This document shows positions 7,929-16,533 of a stretch of DNA of 64,000 nucleotides, piece after piece; within the stretch, counting starts at the first letter, position 1, and every line of letters starts with the position of its first letter. Under the pieces are notes generated by a model. The model did not search any database. It saw only the letters and a program-made list of their open reading frames with translations, and was not told the DNA's origin. Position numbers and translations under genes: made by a program. The stretch comes from Anaerolinea sp. (GTDB lineage: Bacteria; Chloroflexota; Anaerolineae; Anaerolineales; Villigracilaceae). Location: positions 1 through 64,000 of the forward strand of contig DYID01000007.1 of NCBI GenBank assembly GCA_020723805.1, in the 5' to 3' direction.

Positions 7929-9095
7929 ATGACTACTCACCGCGCTCCTTCCCGCATCATCCCGCGTGCATTTCCGGGCATCAAAGCGGATGAAATCGAA
8001 GAATTGATTGCCCACAGCAAGGTGCGTTCCTACGCACCCGGCGCCGTGTTGTGCCAGGAAAACGCCGTCGAAGATACGTTCTACATGATCCTCGAAGGCG
8101 AAGTGGAAGTCACCAAGGTCATCAACAACGCCGACAGGCGGCTGCTCAAAACACTGGGAGCGGGGGATTTCTTCGGCGAGATGGCGCTCATTCACAACGC
8201 GCCGCGCGCCGCCACCGTCACTGCCCGCACTGCCCTCACCACCCTCGAACTCGACAAAGCCTCCTTCGACCGCGTCCTCAAAAACTCCACCAGCATTGCC
8301 ATGGCAATGGTCAGCGAAATCAGCGACCGCCTGCGCTCGAACGACCAAATGGCGGTGGAAGACCTGCGCATGCGCGCCGGCGAACTCGCGCAGGCGTATC
8401 AAAAACTCGCCGAGCAGGAACTTGCCCGCCGCGAGTTTCTCACCAACGTCGCCCACGAACTCCGCACGCCGCTCATGGTGGCGCTCGGCTATCTGCAAAT
8501 GATTCAGAACGGCGTCTTGAGCGGCGACCAGTTATCGGCGGGGATCGAAACGATTTCCCGCAACATCCAGCAGATCGCCACGCTCGTCAACGACATCCTC
8601 TTCCTGCAGGAGTTGGACCTCGTCCTGCCCGATTTTCAGAAAGTGGATATGAATGAGGTGGCGCGGGCGGTGGTCGAACATTATGAAGAGAAAGCCCGTG
8701 AGCGCGGCGTCTTCCTGCGCTTCACCCCGACCCCGAACCTGCCTCCCGCCTGGGGGGATTTCAAATCGCTCGAACGGGCGCTCATGGCGCTGGTGGATAA
8801 CGCCATCAAGTTCAGCCCCAAAGGCGGCGATGTGGATATTCGCATCATCGCCGAACCCGAGACCCTGCTCGTTGACGTGCACGATCACGGCATCGGCATC
8901 CCCAAAGAAAACTTGCGCAAAATCTTCGACCGCTTCTATCATCTCGACAGACACGAGGAGAATCTCTTCGGCGGCATCGGGCTGGGACTCGCCATCACGC
9001 GCCAGGTCATCGAACAGCATCACGGCTCACTCGAAGTGGTGAGCGATCCCCAGCATGGAACCACGTTTACCATCATCCTGAATCGCGCAAAATAA
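7929..9095 (+). CDS. Histidine kinase with N-terminal cyclic-nucleotide-binding domain
   Basis: A 388-residue soluble sensor kinase. Residues about 12-125 form a cNMP-binding domain with the phosphate cassette FFGEMALIHNAPRAATV (81-97), including the canonical Arg93. A coiled segment (about 130-170) leads to the H-box FLTNVAHELRTPL (H176), and the ATPase domain shows an N-box (VDNAIKFSP), DHGIGIP and GGIGLGLAI. No membrane segment or receiver partner is present. The start at 7929 follows CGGAGA by 5 bases. A paralogue with the same layout lies at 54996. The nucleotide sensed is unknown. Confidence 0.9.
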   Translation: MTTHRAPSRIIPRAFPGIKADEIEELIAHSKVRSYAPGAVLCQENAVEDTFYMILEGEVEVTKVINNADRRLLKTLGAGDFFGEMALIHNAPRAATVTARTALTTLELDKASFDRVLKNSTSIAMAMVSEISDRLRSNDQMAVEDLRMRAGELAQAYQKLAEQELARREFLTNVAHELRTPLMVALGYLQMIQNGVLSGDQLSAGIETISRNIQQIATLVNDILFLQELDLVLPDFQKVDMNEVARAVVEHYEEKARERGVFLRFTPTPNLPPAWGDFKSLERALMALVDNAIKFSPKGGDVDIRIIAEPETLLVDVHDHGIGIPKENLRKIFDRFYHLDRHEENLFGGIGLGLAITRQVIEQHHGSLEVVSDPQHGTTFTIILNRAK

Positions 9096-9219
9096 AGCTG
9101 GGCGCCCGCCTGAGCGGGTGCAAGACCCCCAGTCATCAAATCCATACCCTTGGTAAAATAAATCAACACGGATATTAATTGTGCTCATCTCTTTCCATCG
9201 CCAAGCCCGACAATAATGC

Positions 9220-9225
9220 TATAAT
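9220..9225 (+). promoter_or_regulatory. -10 box of the AF2212-like/protease pair
   Basis: TATAAT lies 18 bp before the ATG at 9244, with GAGGT (9234-9238) between them as ribosome-binding site. The transcript would have a leader of about 12 bases. Confidence 0.55.
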
Positions 9226-9243
9226 CGCCCTGCGAGGTAAACT

Positions 9244-9447
9244 ATGACGCTCACCACTTATGAAGGCATTGTGGAAAAAGGCAGGATCCGTCTAAAGACC
9301 GGTATCCGCCTGCCTGAGAAGGCGAAAGTATACGTCATTGTCCCTGACTTGCAGGTGGAGAAGAAGAAAACCGTCCGCGTCCACACACCGCGTCTCGCCA
9401 ATCGCAAACAGGCTGGCGATTTTATAATGAAAGTGGACAAGGCATAG
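9244..9447 (+). CDS. Small AF2212/AbrB-like protein
   Basis: A 67-residue protein whose N-terminal half (YEGIVEKGRIRL, then LPEKAKVYVIVPD) has the beta-strand pattern of the DUF104/AF2212-like and AbrB-like antitoxin families. The C-terminal half is basic. It is followed 4 bases later by a retropepsin-like gene and the two share one promoter. In several lineages such small proteins sit beside toxin or protease genes; whether this one acts as an antitoxin, a DNA-binding autoregulator or a protease partner cannot be told from sequence. Confidence 0.65.
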   Translation: MTLTTYEGIVEKGRIRLKTGIRLPEKAKVYVIVPDLQVEKKKTVRVHTPRLANRKQAGDFIMKVDKA

Positions 9448-9451
9448 TGTC

Positions 9452-9835
9452 ATGCCAAAGTACGACGCTGAGAATTTTGATCCGCCTGCACCGGTGGCAT
9501 ACGTCACTTTAAGACATCCTGCAACCGGCATTTCCGTATCTGAGGTACCCATGTTGATTGACACGGGCGCAGATGTCACTTTGCTTCCAATTCCATGTAT
9601 CAAGGGACTTGACCTGGAACCAGATGTGGACGACATCTACGAAGTACAAGGGTTCAGCGGGGAATCGCAATTTGTGGGTTCGACACATCTGGAAATGATC
9701 TTTCTGGGCAGAAAGTTTACTGGCAAGTTTTTGCTGATTGATCAACCGATGGGGATACTTGGCAGAAACATTTTAAATTCCGTGCCGCTTTTGTTCGATG
9801 GTCCGCGCTCAAAATGGGAAGAATATAAGCGGTAG
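9452..9835 (+). CDS. Retropepsin-like (clan AA) aspartic protease
   Basis: A 127-residue protein with the single-domain aspartic protease motif MLIDTGADVTLLP (34-46; catalytic Asp37), a flap-like segment (FSGESQFVGSTHLEMIF) and the second family motif GILGRNILN near residue 106. Proteins of this size act as homodimers. It has no signal peptide. It starts 4 bases after the small AF2212-like gene and lacks its own ribosome-binding site, so it is translationally coupled. No viral or transposon gene is nearby, so it is not part of a retroelement. Confidence 0.82.
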   Translation: MPKYDAENFDPPAPVAYVTLRHPATGISVSEVPMLIDTGADVTLLPIPCIKGLDLEPDVDDIYEVQGFSGESQFVGSTHLEMIFLGRKFTGKFLLIDQPMGILGRNILNSVPLLFDGPRSKWEEYKR

Positions 9836-9861
9836 CCTCACCGTTTTTTTCATCCAAATCA

Positions 9862-10356
9862 TTATTCCCCAAACACCACCCTCAACTTTCCTTCGTCATC
9901 GTAAAAGGAGCGGGCGCTGAAAGGAGCGTCGCCCCGCTTCATCGCATGGATTTTGCCCAACAGCACGGGCAGGTCTTCCACGGTTGGCAGTGCATTGATG
10001 CGCTCGAAGGGAATCCATTCCGCCAGCCCTTCCCGCGAGGGCTGCGGCTCGCCTTCCCCTTCCCCGCTGAAGAGATACAACGCGATCCCTGTTTCGCCGG
10101 CGTCCACCATCAGCGTGCCGCACAGCCATAACTCTGCTGTAAGCCCCGTTTCTTCGAGCAGCTCACGCTTTGCCGCCGAGAGTACGTCTTCCCCGCGTTC
10201 CACATGCCCGCCGAGACCGTTGTACTTGTTCGCCCACAGGCGTTTGGTCGGTGCGCCTTTGAGCAGTAAATACGAATCCCCGCGCCGCAAAAAAATGGCG
10301 GTGCGGGGAATGACGGTGTATCTATCCTTCGTTACGCCTTGGTCGGAGAGAGGCAC
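9862..10356 (-). CDS. NUDIX hydrolase
   Basis: A 164-residue protein with the full NUDIX box: G at GGHVERGEDVLSAAKRELLE then ETGL (about 50-73), matching GX5EX7REUXEEXGU. NUDIX enzymes hydrolyse nucleoside diphosphates linked to another group; MutT-like cleansing of oxidised nucleotides is one option. The start is GTG with GAGGG upstream. It runs convergent to the protease gene, with 26 bp between the two stops. Confidence 0.88.
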   Translation of the reverse strand: MPLSDQGVTKDRYTVIPRTAIFLRRGDSYLLLKGAPTKRLWANKYNGLGGHVERGEDVLSAAKRELLEETGLTAELWLCGTLMVDAGETGIALYLFSGEGEGEPQPSREGLAEWIPFERINALPTVEDLPVLLGKIHAMKRGDAPFSARSFYDDEGKLRVVFGE

Positions 10357-10369
10357 AAAACCCTCATTT

Positions 10370-10447
10370 GGACACGGATCACGCGGACGGTATGGAATTG
10401 TCCGAGGAAAAACGGAAAAAGCCGTGATGTCCGTGAAATCCGTGTCC
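10370..10447. repeat. Inverted repeat between NUDIX and aldolase genes
   Basis: GGACACGGAT (10370-10379) is the exact inverse of ATCCGTGTCC (10438-10447), around a secondary hairpin (CCGTGATGTCC). It resembles the CACGGATTTCACG family at 49441-49506. It lies just past the aldolase stop on the minus strand but has no U tract. Confidence 0.6.
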
Positions 10448-10457
10448 CAAAGATCGG

Positions 10458-11522
10458 TTACGCCACCGTGATGCTCTTATCCAAATACACATCCTGGATG
10501 GTGTTGAGCAGTTTCACGCCCTCCGCCATCGGTCGCTGGAAGGCTTTGCGCCCGGAGATAAGCCCCATGCCGCCGGCGCGTTTGTTGATGACCGCCGTCG
10601 CCGCGGCTTCGGCAAAATCGTTCGCGCCGGAGGCGCCGCCGCTGTTGATCAGCCCGATGCGCCCCATGTAATTGTTCGCCACCTGATAGCGGCACAGGTC
10701 AATGGGATGGTCGCTGGTCAGTTCGGTGTAGATGCGCTTGTCGTGCTTGCCGTAGGAACTGTCGCCGGTGTTCAGAGCGAGATAGCCGCCGTTGTTCTCC
10801 GGCAGTTTCTGCTTGATGATGTCCGCTTCGAGCGTGACGCCGAGATGATTCGCCTGCCCGGTCAAATCCGCCGAGACGTGGTAATCCTTGTCCTTTTTGA
10901 AGGCGGGGTTGCGCAGATAGCACCACAGGATGGTCGCCATGCCGAGTTGATGCGCGAGGGCGAAGGCTTCGGCGATTTCGATGAGCTCACGATGCGAATC
11001 TTCCGAACCGAAGTAGATGGTCGCACCGACCGCCGCTGCGCCCATGTCGTATGCCTGCTCCACCGTTCCGAACAAAATCTGCTCGAAATTGTTCGGATAG
11101 GTCAGCAGTTCGTTGTGGTTGATTTTGACGATGAACGGAATTTTGTGGGCATACTTGCGGGACATGACGCCCAGCACGCCAAACGTGGACGCGACTGCAT
11201 TGCAACCGCCCTCGATGGCAAGTTCGATGATTTTTTCCGGGTCGAAGTAATCGGGGTTCTTGGCAAAACTGGCGCCGCCCGAATGCTCGATGCCCTGATC
11301 CACCGGCAGGATCGAGAGGTAGCCCGTCCCGCCGAGGCGACCGTGATTGTACATTCGCTGCAGATTGCCGAGCACACGGTTGTTGCGATCCGACTGCGCA
11401 AAGATGCGGTCCACGAAATCGGGTCCCGGCAAATGCAGGCGCTCCTTGGGAATCTTGGGCGAGTTGAATCCAAGCAGGTATTCCGCCTTGTCGCCCAGCA
11501 GGGATTGAATATCTGTCGTCAT
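10458..11522 (-). CDS. fbaB: Class I fructose-bisphosphate aldolase (DhnA/FbaB type)
   Basis: Cleaves fructose-1,6-bisphosphate to dihydroxyacetone phosphate and glyceraldehyde-3-phosphate. The 354-residue product has the DhnA-type signatures [15 protein letters not shown] (about 67-81), [12 protein letters not shown] (about 132-143), [10 protein letters not shown] and the phosphate-binding [15 protein letters not shown] segment near the C-terminus. The start at 11522 follows AAGGAGTG; an ORF extension to 11618 has no family similarity. Its operon is a single gene. It may serve glycolysis or gluconeogenesis. Confidence 0.9.
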   Translation of the reverse strand: MTTDIQSLLGDKAEYLLGFNSPKIPKERLHLPGPDFVDRIFAQSDRNNRVLGNLQRMYNHGRLGGTGYLSILPVDQGIEHSGGASFAKNPDYFDPEKIIELAIEGGCNAVASTFGVLGVMSRKYAHKIPFIVKINHNELLTYPNNFEQILFGTVEQAYDMGAAAVGATIYFGSEDSHRELIEIAEAFALAHQLGMATILWCYLRNPAFKKDKDYHVSADLTGQANHLGVTLEADIIKQKLPENNGGYLALNTGDSSYGKHDKRIYTELTSDHPIDLCRYQVANNYMGRIGLINSGGASGANDFAEAAATAVINKRAGGMGLISGRKAFQRPMAEGVKLLNTIQDVYLDKSITVA

Positions 11523-11634
11523 GGCTGCACTCCTTGAGCGGCGCACTTTCACGCCGCCAATCATTTGATATGGTTTCGGCGGAGGGCTTCGCCCCCAAAC
11601 TTCAGCGAACCGCTCCAATTTGAAAACCTGTTTC

Positions 11635-11664
11635 TTGATTATAACCAGAAAGTACGGCTATAAT
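11635..11664 (+). promoter_or_regulatory. Promoter of the 11751 gene
   Basis: TTGATT (11635-11640) and TATAAT (11659-11664) are separated by 18 bp. The leader before the ATG at 11751 would be about 80 bases. Confidence 0.6.
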
Positions 11665-11750
11665 GGGTTTGTGCGACAAAACCGAGCGGCGCCCGTATAT
11701 CATCGCAGCGCAATTGCGCCATCCTTGCTACGCTTCGACAGGAGATTCCC

Positions 11751-12275
11751 ATGAGTGACTTCTTTGAAAAAGTAACCAACATGCAGGACCCGTTCAAAAA
11801 ACTGGCGTCCTACATTCCCGGCTTTGGCGGGTACGTGGAACGGCAGCACCGGCGTGACGCCGACAAACTCCTGCGGGATACGGTCGCACGCCGCTTCGAG
11901 GAACAATGGCAGCGCACCTCCCAATTACAGGAAGAGATGGTCGGCAATGGCATGATCGCCTACGTGGATGACATGGAAAAAGCCGCCATCCAACTGCGCA
12001 CCTTCATTGACCGCATCCGCACTGCGCCGCGCGGCTACTCGGGCTTGTTCGACGCGGTCAAGATCAACGAAAAGGAACTCGAAGCCGTCTACCAATTCGA
12101 TGCGGCGTTCTTCGACCTCGCCGAACAGGTGGCGCGCGCCAACGACAACGTGGAAGCCAGCATGGGCGACGAAGCCGCCTTGCCCGCCGCCATCCGCAAC
12201 CTCATCACCCTGGCGCGTCTTGCCAACGAAACCTACGACAAACGTACCGAAGCCATAACGGGCTCCACCTCATAA
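11751..12275 (+). CDS. Conserved hypothetical helical protein
   Basis: The 174-residue product is not recognised. It is almost entirely amphipathic helix by composition, with an N-terminal YIPGFGGYVERQHRRDADKL stretch and two longer helical segments (about 40-95 and 105-165), rich in Glu, Arg and Ala. No signal peptide, membrane segment or cysteine is present. AGGAGATT lies 4 bases before the ATG. It precedes the molybdenum hydroxylase genes by 36 bp and could be cotranscribed with them, though nothing in the protein points to cofactor work. Confidence 0.75.
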   Translation: MSDFFEKVTNMQDPFKKLASYIPGFGGYVERQHRRDADKLLRDTVARRFEEQWQRTSQLQEEMVGNGMIAYVDDMEKAAIQLRTFIDRIRTAPRGYSGLFDAVKINEKELEAVYQFDAAFFDLAEQVARANDNVEASMGDEAALPAAIRNLITLARLANETYDKRTEAITGSTS

Positions 12276-12311
12276 ACCAACGGGGCAACACCCCCATTTG
12301 CAAATTTCTCT

Positions 12312-13760
12312 ATGTGGCACAACTACATCAACGCAACCACAATTGACGAAGCGCTGGCTGTGCTAGCCGAACAGGGGGAGCGCGCCCGCCTCATCGCCGG
12401 CGGCACCGACCTCATCCTCGAACTCGAACGCGGCGTCCGCAAAGGCATTCACACCCTCATAGACATCTCGCGCATCCCCCGCCTCGACCAGATCACTCTG
12501 GACGAAGACGGCATCATCCACCTCGGCGCGCTCGTGACGCACAACCACTGCGTCGCATCGAAACTCATCCGTGAGCGGGCGGCGCCTCTGGCGCGGGCGG
12601 CGTGGGAAGTGGGCGCGCCGCAGATTCGCAACCGCGGCACGGTGGCAGGCAACCTCATCACCGCCTCGCCCGCCAACGACACCATCACCCCGCTCATGGC
12701 GCTCGACGCATCCGTCACCCTCGCCTCCATCCGCGGCAAACGCACCGTTCCCCTCAAAGACTTCTACACCGGCGTCCGCAAAACGGTGATGCAGCCCGAT
12801 GAAATGCTCGTCGAGATTTCCTTCCCGGCGATGAAAGAGACACAGCGCGGGACGTTCATCAAACTGGCGCTGCGCCGCGCCCAGGCAATCTCGGTCGTCA
12901 ACGCGGCGGTCATCCTTAATCTGGAGGCGGATACTGTTCAATCCGCCTCGATCACGCTGGGAGCGGTTGCCCCCACCATCATCCACGCCCCCGAAGCGGA
13001 AGCGTTCCTCCGCGGCAAGCCGCTCACCGACGATGTCATCGAGGAAGCCGCCCGCCTGACGATGGAAGCCGCCCGTCCGATTGACGACATTCGCGGTTCC
13101 GCCGCCTACCGCCGCGAAATGGTGCGCGTTTGCACCCGGCGCGGGCTGAGGTCACTGCGCGATGGGGCGACTCAGGCTCAGGTCCCGCAAGAGGCGGTGT
13201 TGTTGTGGGGAAATGAGGCGTCAAAGGTCGAAAGTCAAAGGGTGGAATTTCCCGCCAATCCCATTGAGACAACGGTCAACGGCAAAAAATACACGGTCAA
13301 CAGTGGATATGAAAAGACCCTGCTGCGCTTCCTGCGCGAAGACCTCGGTCTGACCGGCACCAAGGAAGGCTGCGCCGAAGGCGAGTGCGGCGCATGTACC
13401 GTCTTCCTCGACGGCAAGGCAGTGATGGCATGTCTCGTCCCTGCGCCGCGCGCGCACGGAGCCGAGATTGTCACGGTAGAGGGTCTGGCGGACCTCACCC
13501 CCGCCCCCTCTTCTAAAGGAGAGGAGAGATTGCATCCGGTGCAGGAGGCGTTCATTGAGGATGGCGCGGTGCAGTGCGGGTATTGCACGCCGGGTTTCAT
13601 CATGTCGGCGGCAAAATTGCTGGAGGAAAAGCCCAACCCCACGCGGGAGGAGATCGAGCAGGCGATTACCGGTAATCTGTGCCGCTGCACGGGCTATTAC
13701 AAGATTGTGCAGGCAATCGAACATGCGGCGCAAAGGAAGGTGAGCCATGGGCAAGTATAG
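12312..13760 (+). CDS. Molybdenum hydroxylase FAD-binding and 2Fe-2S subunits fused in one protein
   Basis: Electron-transfer subunit of a xanthine dehydrogenase-type enzyme. Residues 1-285 are the FAD-binding (CoxM-like) domain with LIAGGTDLI (about 28-36) and [20 protein letters not shown] (about 110-129). Residues about 315-475 are the CoxS-like domain with a plant-type cluster (C354, C359, C362, C374) and a second cluster (C422, C425, C457, C459). The linker at 303-312 is encoded by a dispersed GTCAAAGGTCGAAAGTC repeat, and a second repeat adds about a dozen residues ([11 protein letters not shown] region) before LHPVQ. The large subunit is at 14279. Confidence 0.9.
   Translation: MWHNYINATTIDEALAVLAEQGERARLIAGGTDLILELERGVRKGIHTLIDISRIPRLDQITLDEDGIIHLGALVTHNHCVASKLIRERAAPLARAAWEVGAPQIRNRGTVAGNLITASPANDTITPLMALDASVTLASIRGKRTVPLKDFYTGVRKTVMQPDEMLVEISFPAMKETQRGTFIKLALRRAQAISVVNAAVILNLEADTVQSASITLGAVAPTIIHAPEAEAFLRGKPLTDDVIEEAARLTMEAARPIDDIRGSAAYRREMVRVCTRRGLRSLRDGATQAQVPQEAVLLWGNEASKVESQRVEFPANPIETTVNGKKYTVNSGYEKTLLRFLREDLGLTGTKEGCAEGECGACTVFLDGKAVMACLVPAPRAHGAEIVTVEGLADLTPAPSSKGEERLHPVQEAFIEDGAVQCGYCTPGFIMSAAKLLEEKPNPTREEIEQAITGNLCRCTGYYKIVQAIEHAAQRKVSHGQV
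13219..13243. repeat. Dispersed GTCAAAGGTC-type repeat inside the FAD/2Fe-2S gene
   Basis: GTCAAAGGTCGAAAGTCAAA at 13221-13240 matches intergenic copies at 31681-31731 and 58280-58345. It falls in frame exactly at the junction of the two fused domains. Confidence 0.75.
13494..13529. repeat. CTCACCCC...GGAGAGG repeat inside the 2Fe-2S domain
   Basis: CTCACCCCCGCCCCCTCTTC then TAAAGGAGAGGAGAG is an in-frame copy of the repeat at 6659-6693 (opposite orientation). It adds residues between GLAD and LHPVQ that most CoxS proteins lack. Confidence 0.7.
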
Positions 13761-14166
13761 TTCGCGGGTTGTCAAACCCTCGATGCCAAAACGCAACACG
13801 GTCAATCCGTATATGCGCGGCATCGGCTGTCTGCTGATGATCATTGTGCCGGTCTTTTCCTACGGCGTGGGCGATTGGCTCGCCGGGCAGGGATTTGGTT
13901 ACCCGGTCATCCCGCGCGAATGGTACGGACCCATCGTCTTCCCGACCTGGCTGTCGAATTTGGCAGGCTTGAGCGTCCTGCTGCAATTTTTGGGACGCAT
14001 CCCGCACCTGCCCGCCACGCTGGCGATTGCCGTCGTCACGATGATCATCGTTGGCGGCATCATGTCGGTCATATTTGGGTGGATGTACTCGCTGCTCGCT
14101 CCATCGCAATATGGACCGATGGATATTCCGCCGCCGCGTGTCAAGACCAGGAAATACAAACGCTGA
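13747..14166 (+). CDS. Small membrane protein of unknown function in the molybdenum hydroxylase locus
   Basis: A 139-residue protein with a basic N-terminus and three likely membrane segments (about 23-43, 67-85 and 90-117), ending in a basic Pro-rich tail. No family is recognised. It overlaps the end of the FAD/2Fe-2S gene by 14 bp, so translation is coupled, and it is followed by the large-subunit gene. It may be unrelated to the enzyme or tether it to the membrane; the latter is only inference from position. Confidence 0.72.
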   Translation: MGKYSSRVVKPSMPKRNTVNPYMRGIGCLLMIIVPVFSYGVGDWLAGQGFGYPVIPREWYGPIVFPTWLSNLAGLSVLLQFLGRIPHLPATLAIAVVTMIIVGGIMSVIFGWMYSLLAPSQYGPMDIPPPRVKTRKYKR

Positions 14167-14278
14167 ATCAACAGATGGCACACAGTTTATTTGCGCCGCC
14201 ACAAGGTGAGCAAAGCATACCCAGCATTCTCTAACTCACAAACACAACGGATGTTTGAGCAATAGACAAATAAAAACC

Positions 14279-16468
14279 ATGACCACTTACAACAGCATTG
14301 GCAAATCCCTTCCGCGCGTGGATGCACGCGGCAAAGTAACCGGAGAAACGCCCTACGCCGGCGACCTTTCGATGCCGGGCATGCTGCACATGAAGGTTCT
14401 GTTTGCCGGGCGTCCCCACGCACGCATCAAGTCCATTGACACCCGCAGGGCGGAAGCCGCGCCCGGCGTGGTCGCGGTGTTCACGGCAAAGGATGTGCCG
14501 GTCAACGAGTATGGCTTGCAGTGGCAGGACCAGCCTGTCCTGTGCGGACCCGGCTCTTCGAAGCCCGGTGCAGACGTGGTCCGCTTTGTTGGGGACCAGG
14601 TGGCAGTCGTCGTGGCGGAAAGCGAAGCGCAAGCCGCGGCGGCGGTGAAGTTGATCGAAGTCGAGTACGAAGACCTGCCCGTGGTCACCGATCCGCTCGA
14701 GGCGATGAAGCCCGGCGCGCCGCGCGTCCACGAAGAGATTGGGGATTCGAACATCTGCGTCCATTACAAAATCCGCAAAGGGAACGTGGACGAGGCGTTT
14801 GCCAAAGCAGATGTCATCGTCGAAAGCGAATACCGCACGCCCGTGCAGGAACACGCCTATCTCCAGCCGGAAGCCGGGCTGGCATACATTGACGATGAGG
14901 GGCGCATCACGGTCGTTTGCGGCGGGCAATGGACGCACGAAGACCGGGAACAAATCGCTCATGCGTTGGGCTTGCCAGAAGACCATGTGCGTGTGATCTA
15001 TCCCGCCATCGGCGGCGCGTTTGGCGGACGCGAGGATATGTCGGTGCAGATTATTCTGGCGCTGGCGGCGTGGAAGCTGCGAAAACCGGTGCGCATCATC
15101 TGGTCGCGGCAGGAGTCCATCATCGGGCATGGCAAACGGCACGCGGTCATTTTGCGCGCCAAATGGGGCGCAACGAAAGACGGCAAGGTCATCGCCATCG
15201 AAAACGAAATCATCGGCGATGGCGGCGCGTACATGTACACCACCAACAAGGTGCTGGGCAACTCCACCATTACCTCGACCGGTCCGTACTTTATCCCCAA
15301 CGTGAAAACGGACGTGTACGGCGTCTATACCAACAACGTCCCCGGCGCGGCGTTCCGCGGATTTGGCGCACCGCAGGCATTGTTCATGGCAGAAATGCAG
15401 ATGAACAAACTCGCCGAAAAACTGGGCATGGACCCGGTGGAGTTCCGCTTGAAGAACGCGCTCAAGGACGGCGATACGATGGGGGTCGGCACGCCTTCGC
15501 CCAGCCCGGTCAGTGTGATACAGTGCATCGAGGCGGCGAGGGAGAAATTTGGATGGAAAGAGGGAAAGAGGAAAGAGAAAGGTAATGGTTCGCATTTGAA
15601 ACGCGGACGAGGCTTTGCAGCAGGGTTCAAGAACATCGGTTTTTCGTTCGGTTATCAAGAGAACTGCTGGGCAAAGATCGAACTACGCGGCAAGGCAGAA
15701 GTGGACGAGGCAATTCTCTATCACGCCAGCGCCGAGGTCGGGCAGGGAACGCACACCGTCATGACGCAGATGGCGGCGGAGGCGCTGGGTCTTCCGCTGG
15801 AAAAAGTGCGGCTGGTCGCCTCCGACACGGCGGTGACAGGCAATTCCGGCTCGGTCTCTGCCTCGCGCATGACCTTCATGTCGGGCAACGCCATCCGCGG
15901 CGCGGCGGAGGTTGCGCTCAGGAAATGGAAGGCGGAGGAACGCCCGGCGGTGGGCGAATTCAAGTACCTCGCCCCGCGCACCACCAACTTCGAGCCTGAA
16001 ACCGGCTACTCGACTCCCAACTTCGCCTATGCCTGGGTCGCCCAAGCCGCCGAAGTGGAAGTGGACACCGAAACCGGTCACGTGCGCGTCCTGCGCTTCG
16101 TCTCTGCCGACGATGTGGGGCAGGCAATCAACCCCGCCCTCGTGCAGGGACAGGTGGAAGGCGCGGTCGTGCAGGCGCAGGGGTACGCCATTCAGGAAGA
16201 GTACAAGACGAAGGACGGCTACGTCCTCACCGACCAACTCAGCACCTACCTCATCCCCACCGTGCTGGACATTCCCGAAAAGGTCGAGACCGTCCTCGTG
16301 GAAGTGCGCGACCCGAACGGACCCTGGGGCGCGCGCGGCGTGGGCGAACTGCCCTACCTGCCCGTCGCTCCCGCCATCGCCGCCGCCATCCACGACGCCA
16401 CAGGTGTTTGGATCAACGAGTTCCCGTTCACACCGGAGCGCGTGCTGCGCGCGCTGGGAAAAATTTAA
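14279..16468 (+). CDS. Xanthine dehydrogenase-type molybdopterin-binding large subunit
   Basis: The catalytic subunit (729 residues) of a molybdenum hydroxylase. It opens with GKSLPRVDARGKVTGETPYAG, the usual start of the CoxL/XdhA N-terminal domain. GGAFGGRED (about 243-251), VPGAAFRGFGAPQ, the cofactor-binding EVGQGTHTVMTQMAAEALG and the C-terminal GARGVGE with its conserved catalytic Glu follow in order. The AYxCSFR loop of Mo-CO dehydrogenase is absent (AFRGFG instead), so a purine, aldehyde or aromatic substrate is more likely than CO. The start at 14279 is preferred over a TTG 24 bp earlier. Confidence 0.9.
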   Translation: MTTYNSIGKSLPRVDARGKVTGETPYAGDLSMPGMLHMKVLFAGRPHARIKSIDTRRAEAAPGVVAVFTAKDVPVNEYGLQWQDQPVLCGPGSSKPGADVVRFVGDQVAVVVAESEAQAAAAVKLIEVEYEDLPVVTDPLEAMKPGAPRVHEEIGDSNICVHYKIRKGNVDEAFAKADVIVESEYRTPVQEHAYLQPEAGLAYIDDEGRITVVCGGQWTHEDREQIAHALGLPEDHVRVIYPAIGGAFGGREDMSVQIILALAAWKLRKPVRIIWSRQESIIGHGKRHAVILRAKWGATKDGKVIAIENEIIGDGGAYMYTTNKVLGNSTITSTGPYFIPNVKTDVYGVYTNNVPGAAFRGFGAPQALFMAEMQMNKLAEKLGMDPVEFRLKNALKDGDTMGVGTPSPSPVSVIQCIEAAREKFGWKEGKRKEKGNGSHLKRGRGFAAGFKNIGFSFGYQENCWAKIELRGKAEVDEAILYHASAEVGQGTHTVMTQMAAEALGLPLEKVRLVASDTAVTGNSGSVSASRMTFMSGNAIRGAAEVALRKWKAEERPAVGEFKYLAPRTTNFEPETGYSTPNFAYAWVAQAAEVEVDTETGHVRVLRFVSADDVGQAINPALVQGQVEGAVVQAQGYAIQEEYKTKDGYVLTDQLSTYLIPTVLDIPEKVETVLVEVRDPNGPWGARGVGELPYLPVAPAIAAAIHDATGVWINEFPFTPERVLRALGKI

Positions 16469-16476
16469 TTCATCGC

Positions 16477-16502
16477 AGGGGCAGGGTTCCTCTGCCCCTT
16501 TT
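16477..16502 (+). terminator. Terminator after the molybdenum hydroxylase large subunit
   Basis: GGGGCAG (16478-16484) pairs with CTGCCCC (16492-16498), followed by TTTTATT. Confidence 0.75.
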
Positions 16503-16533
16503 ATTGGGCGGGAGAACCCCGCCTCTCCAAATC

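Noticed and set aside
9452-9835. Retroelement or provirus because of the retropepsin motif
   Set aside because: No reverse transcriptase, integrase or long terminal repeats are nearby; stand-alone clan AA proteases are common in bacteria.
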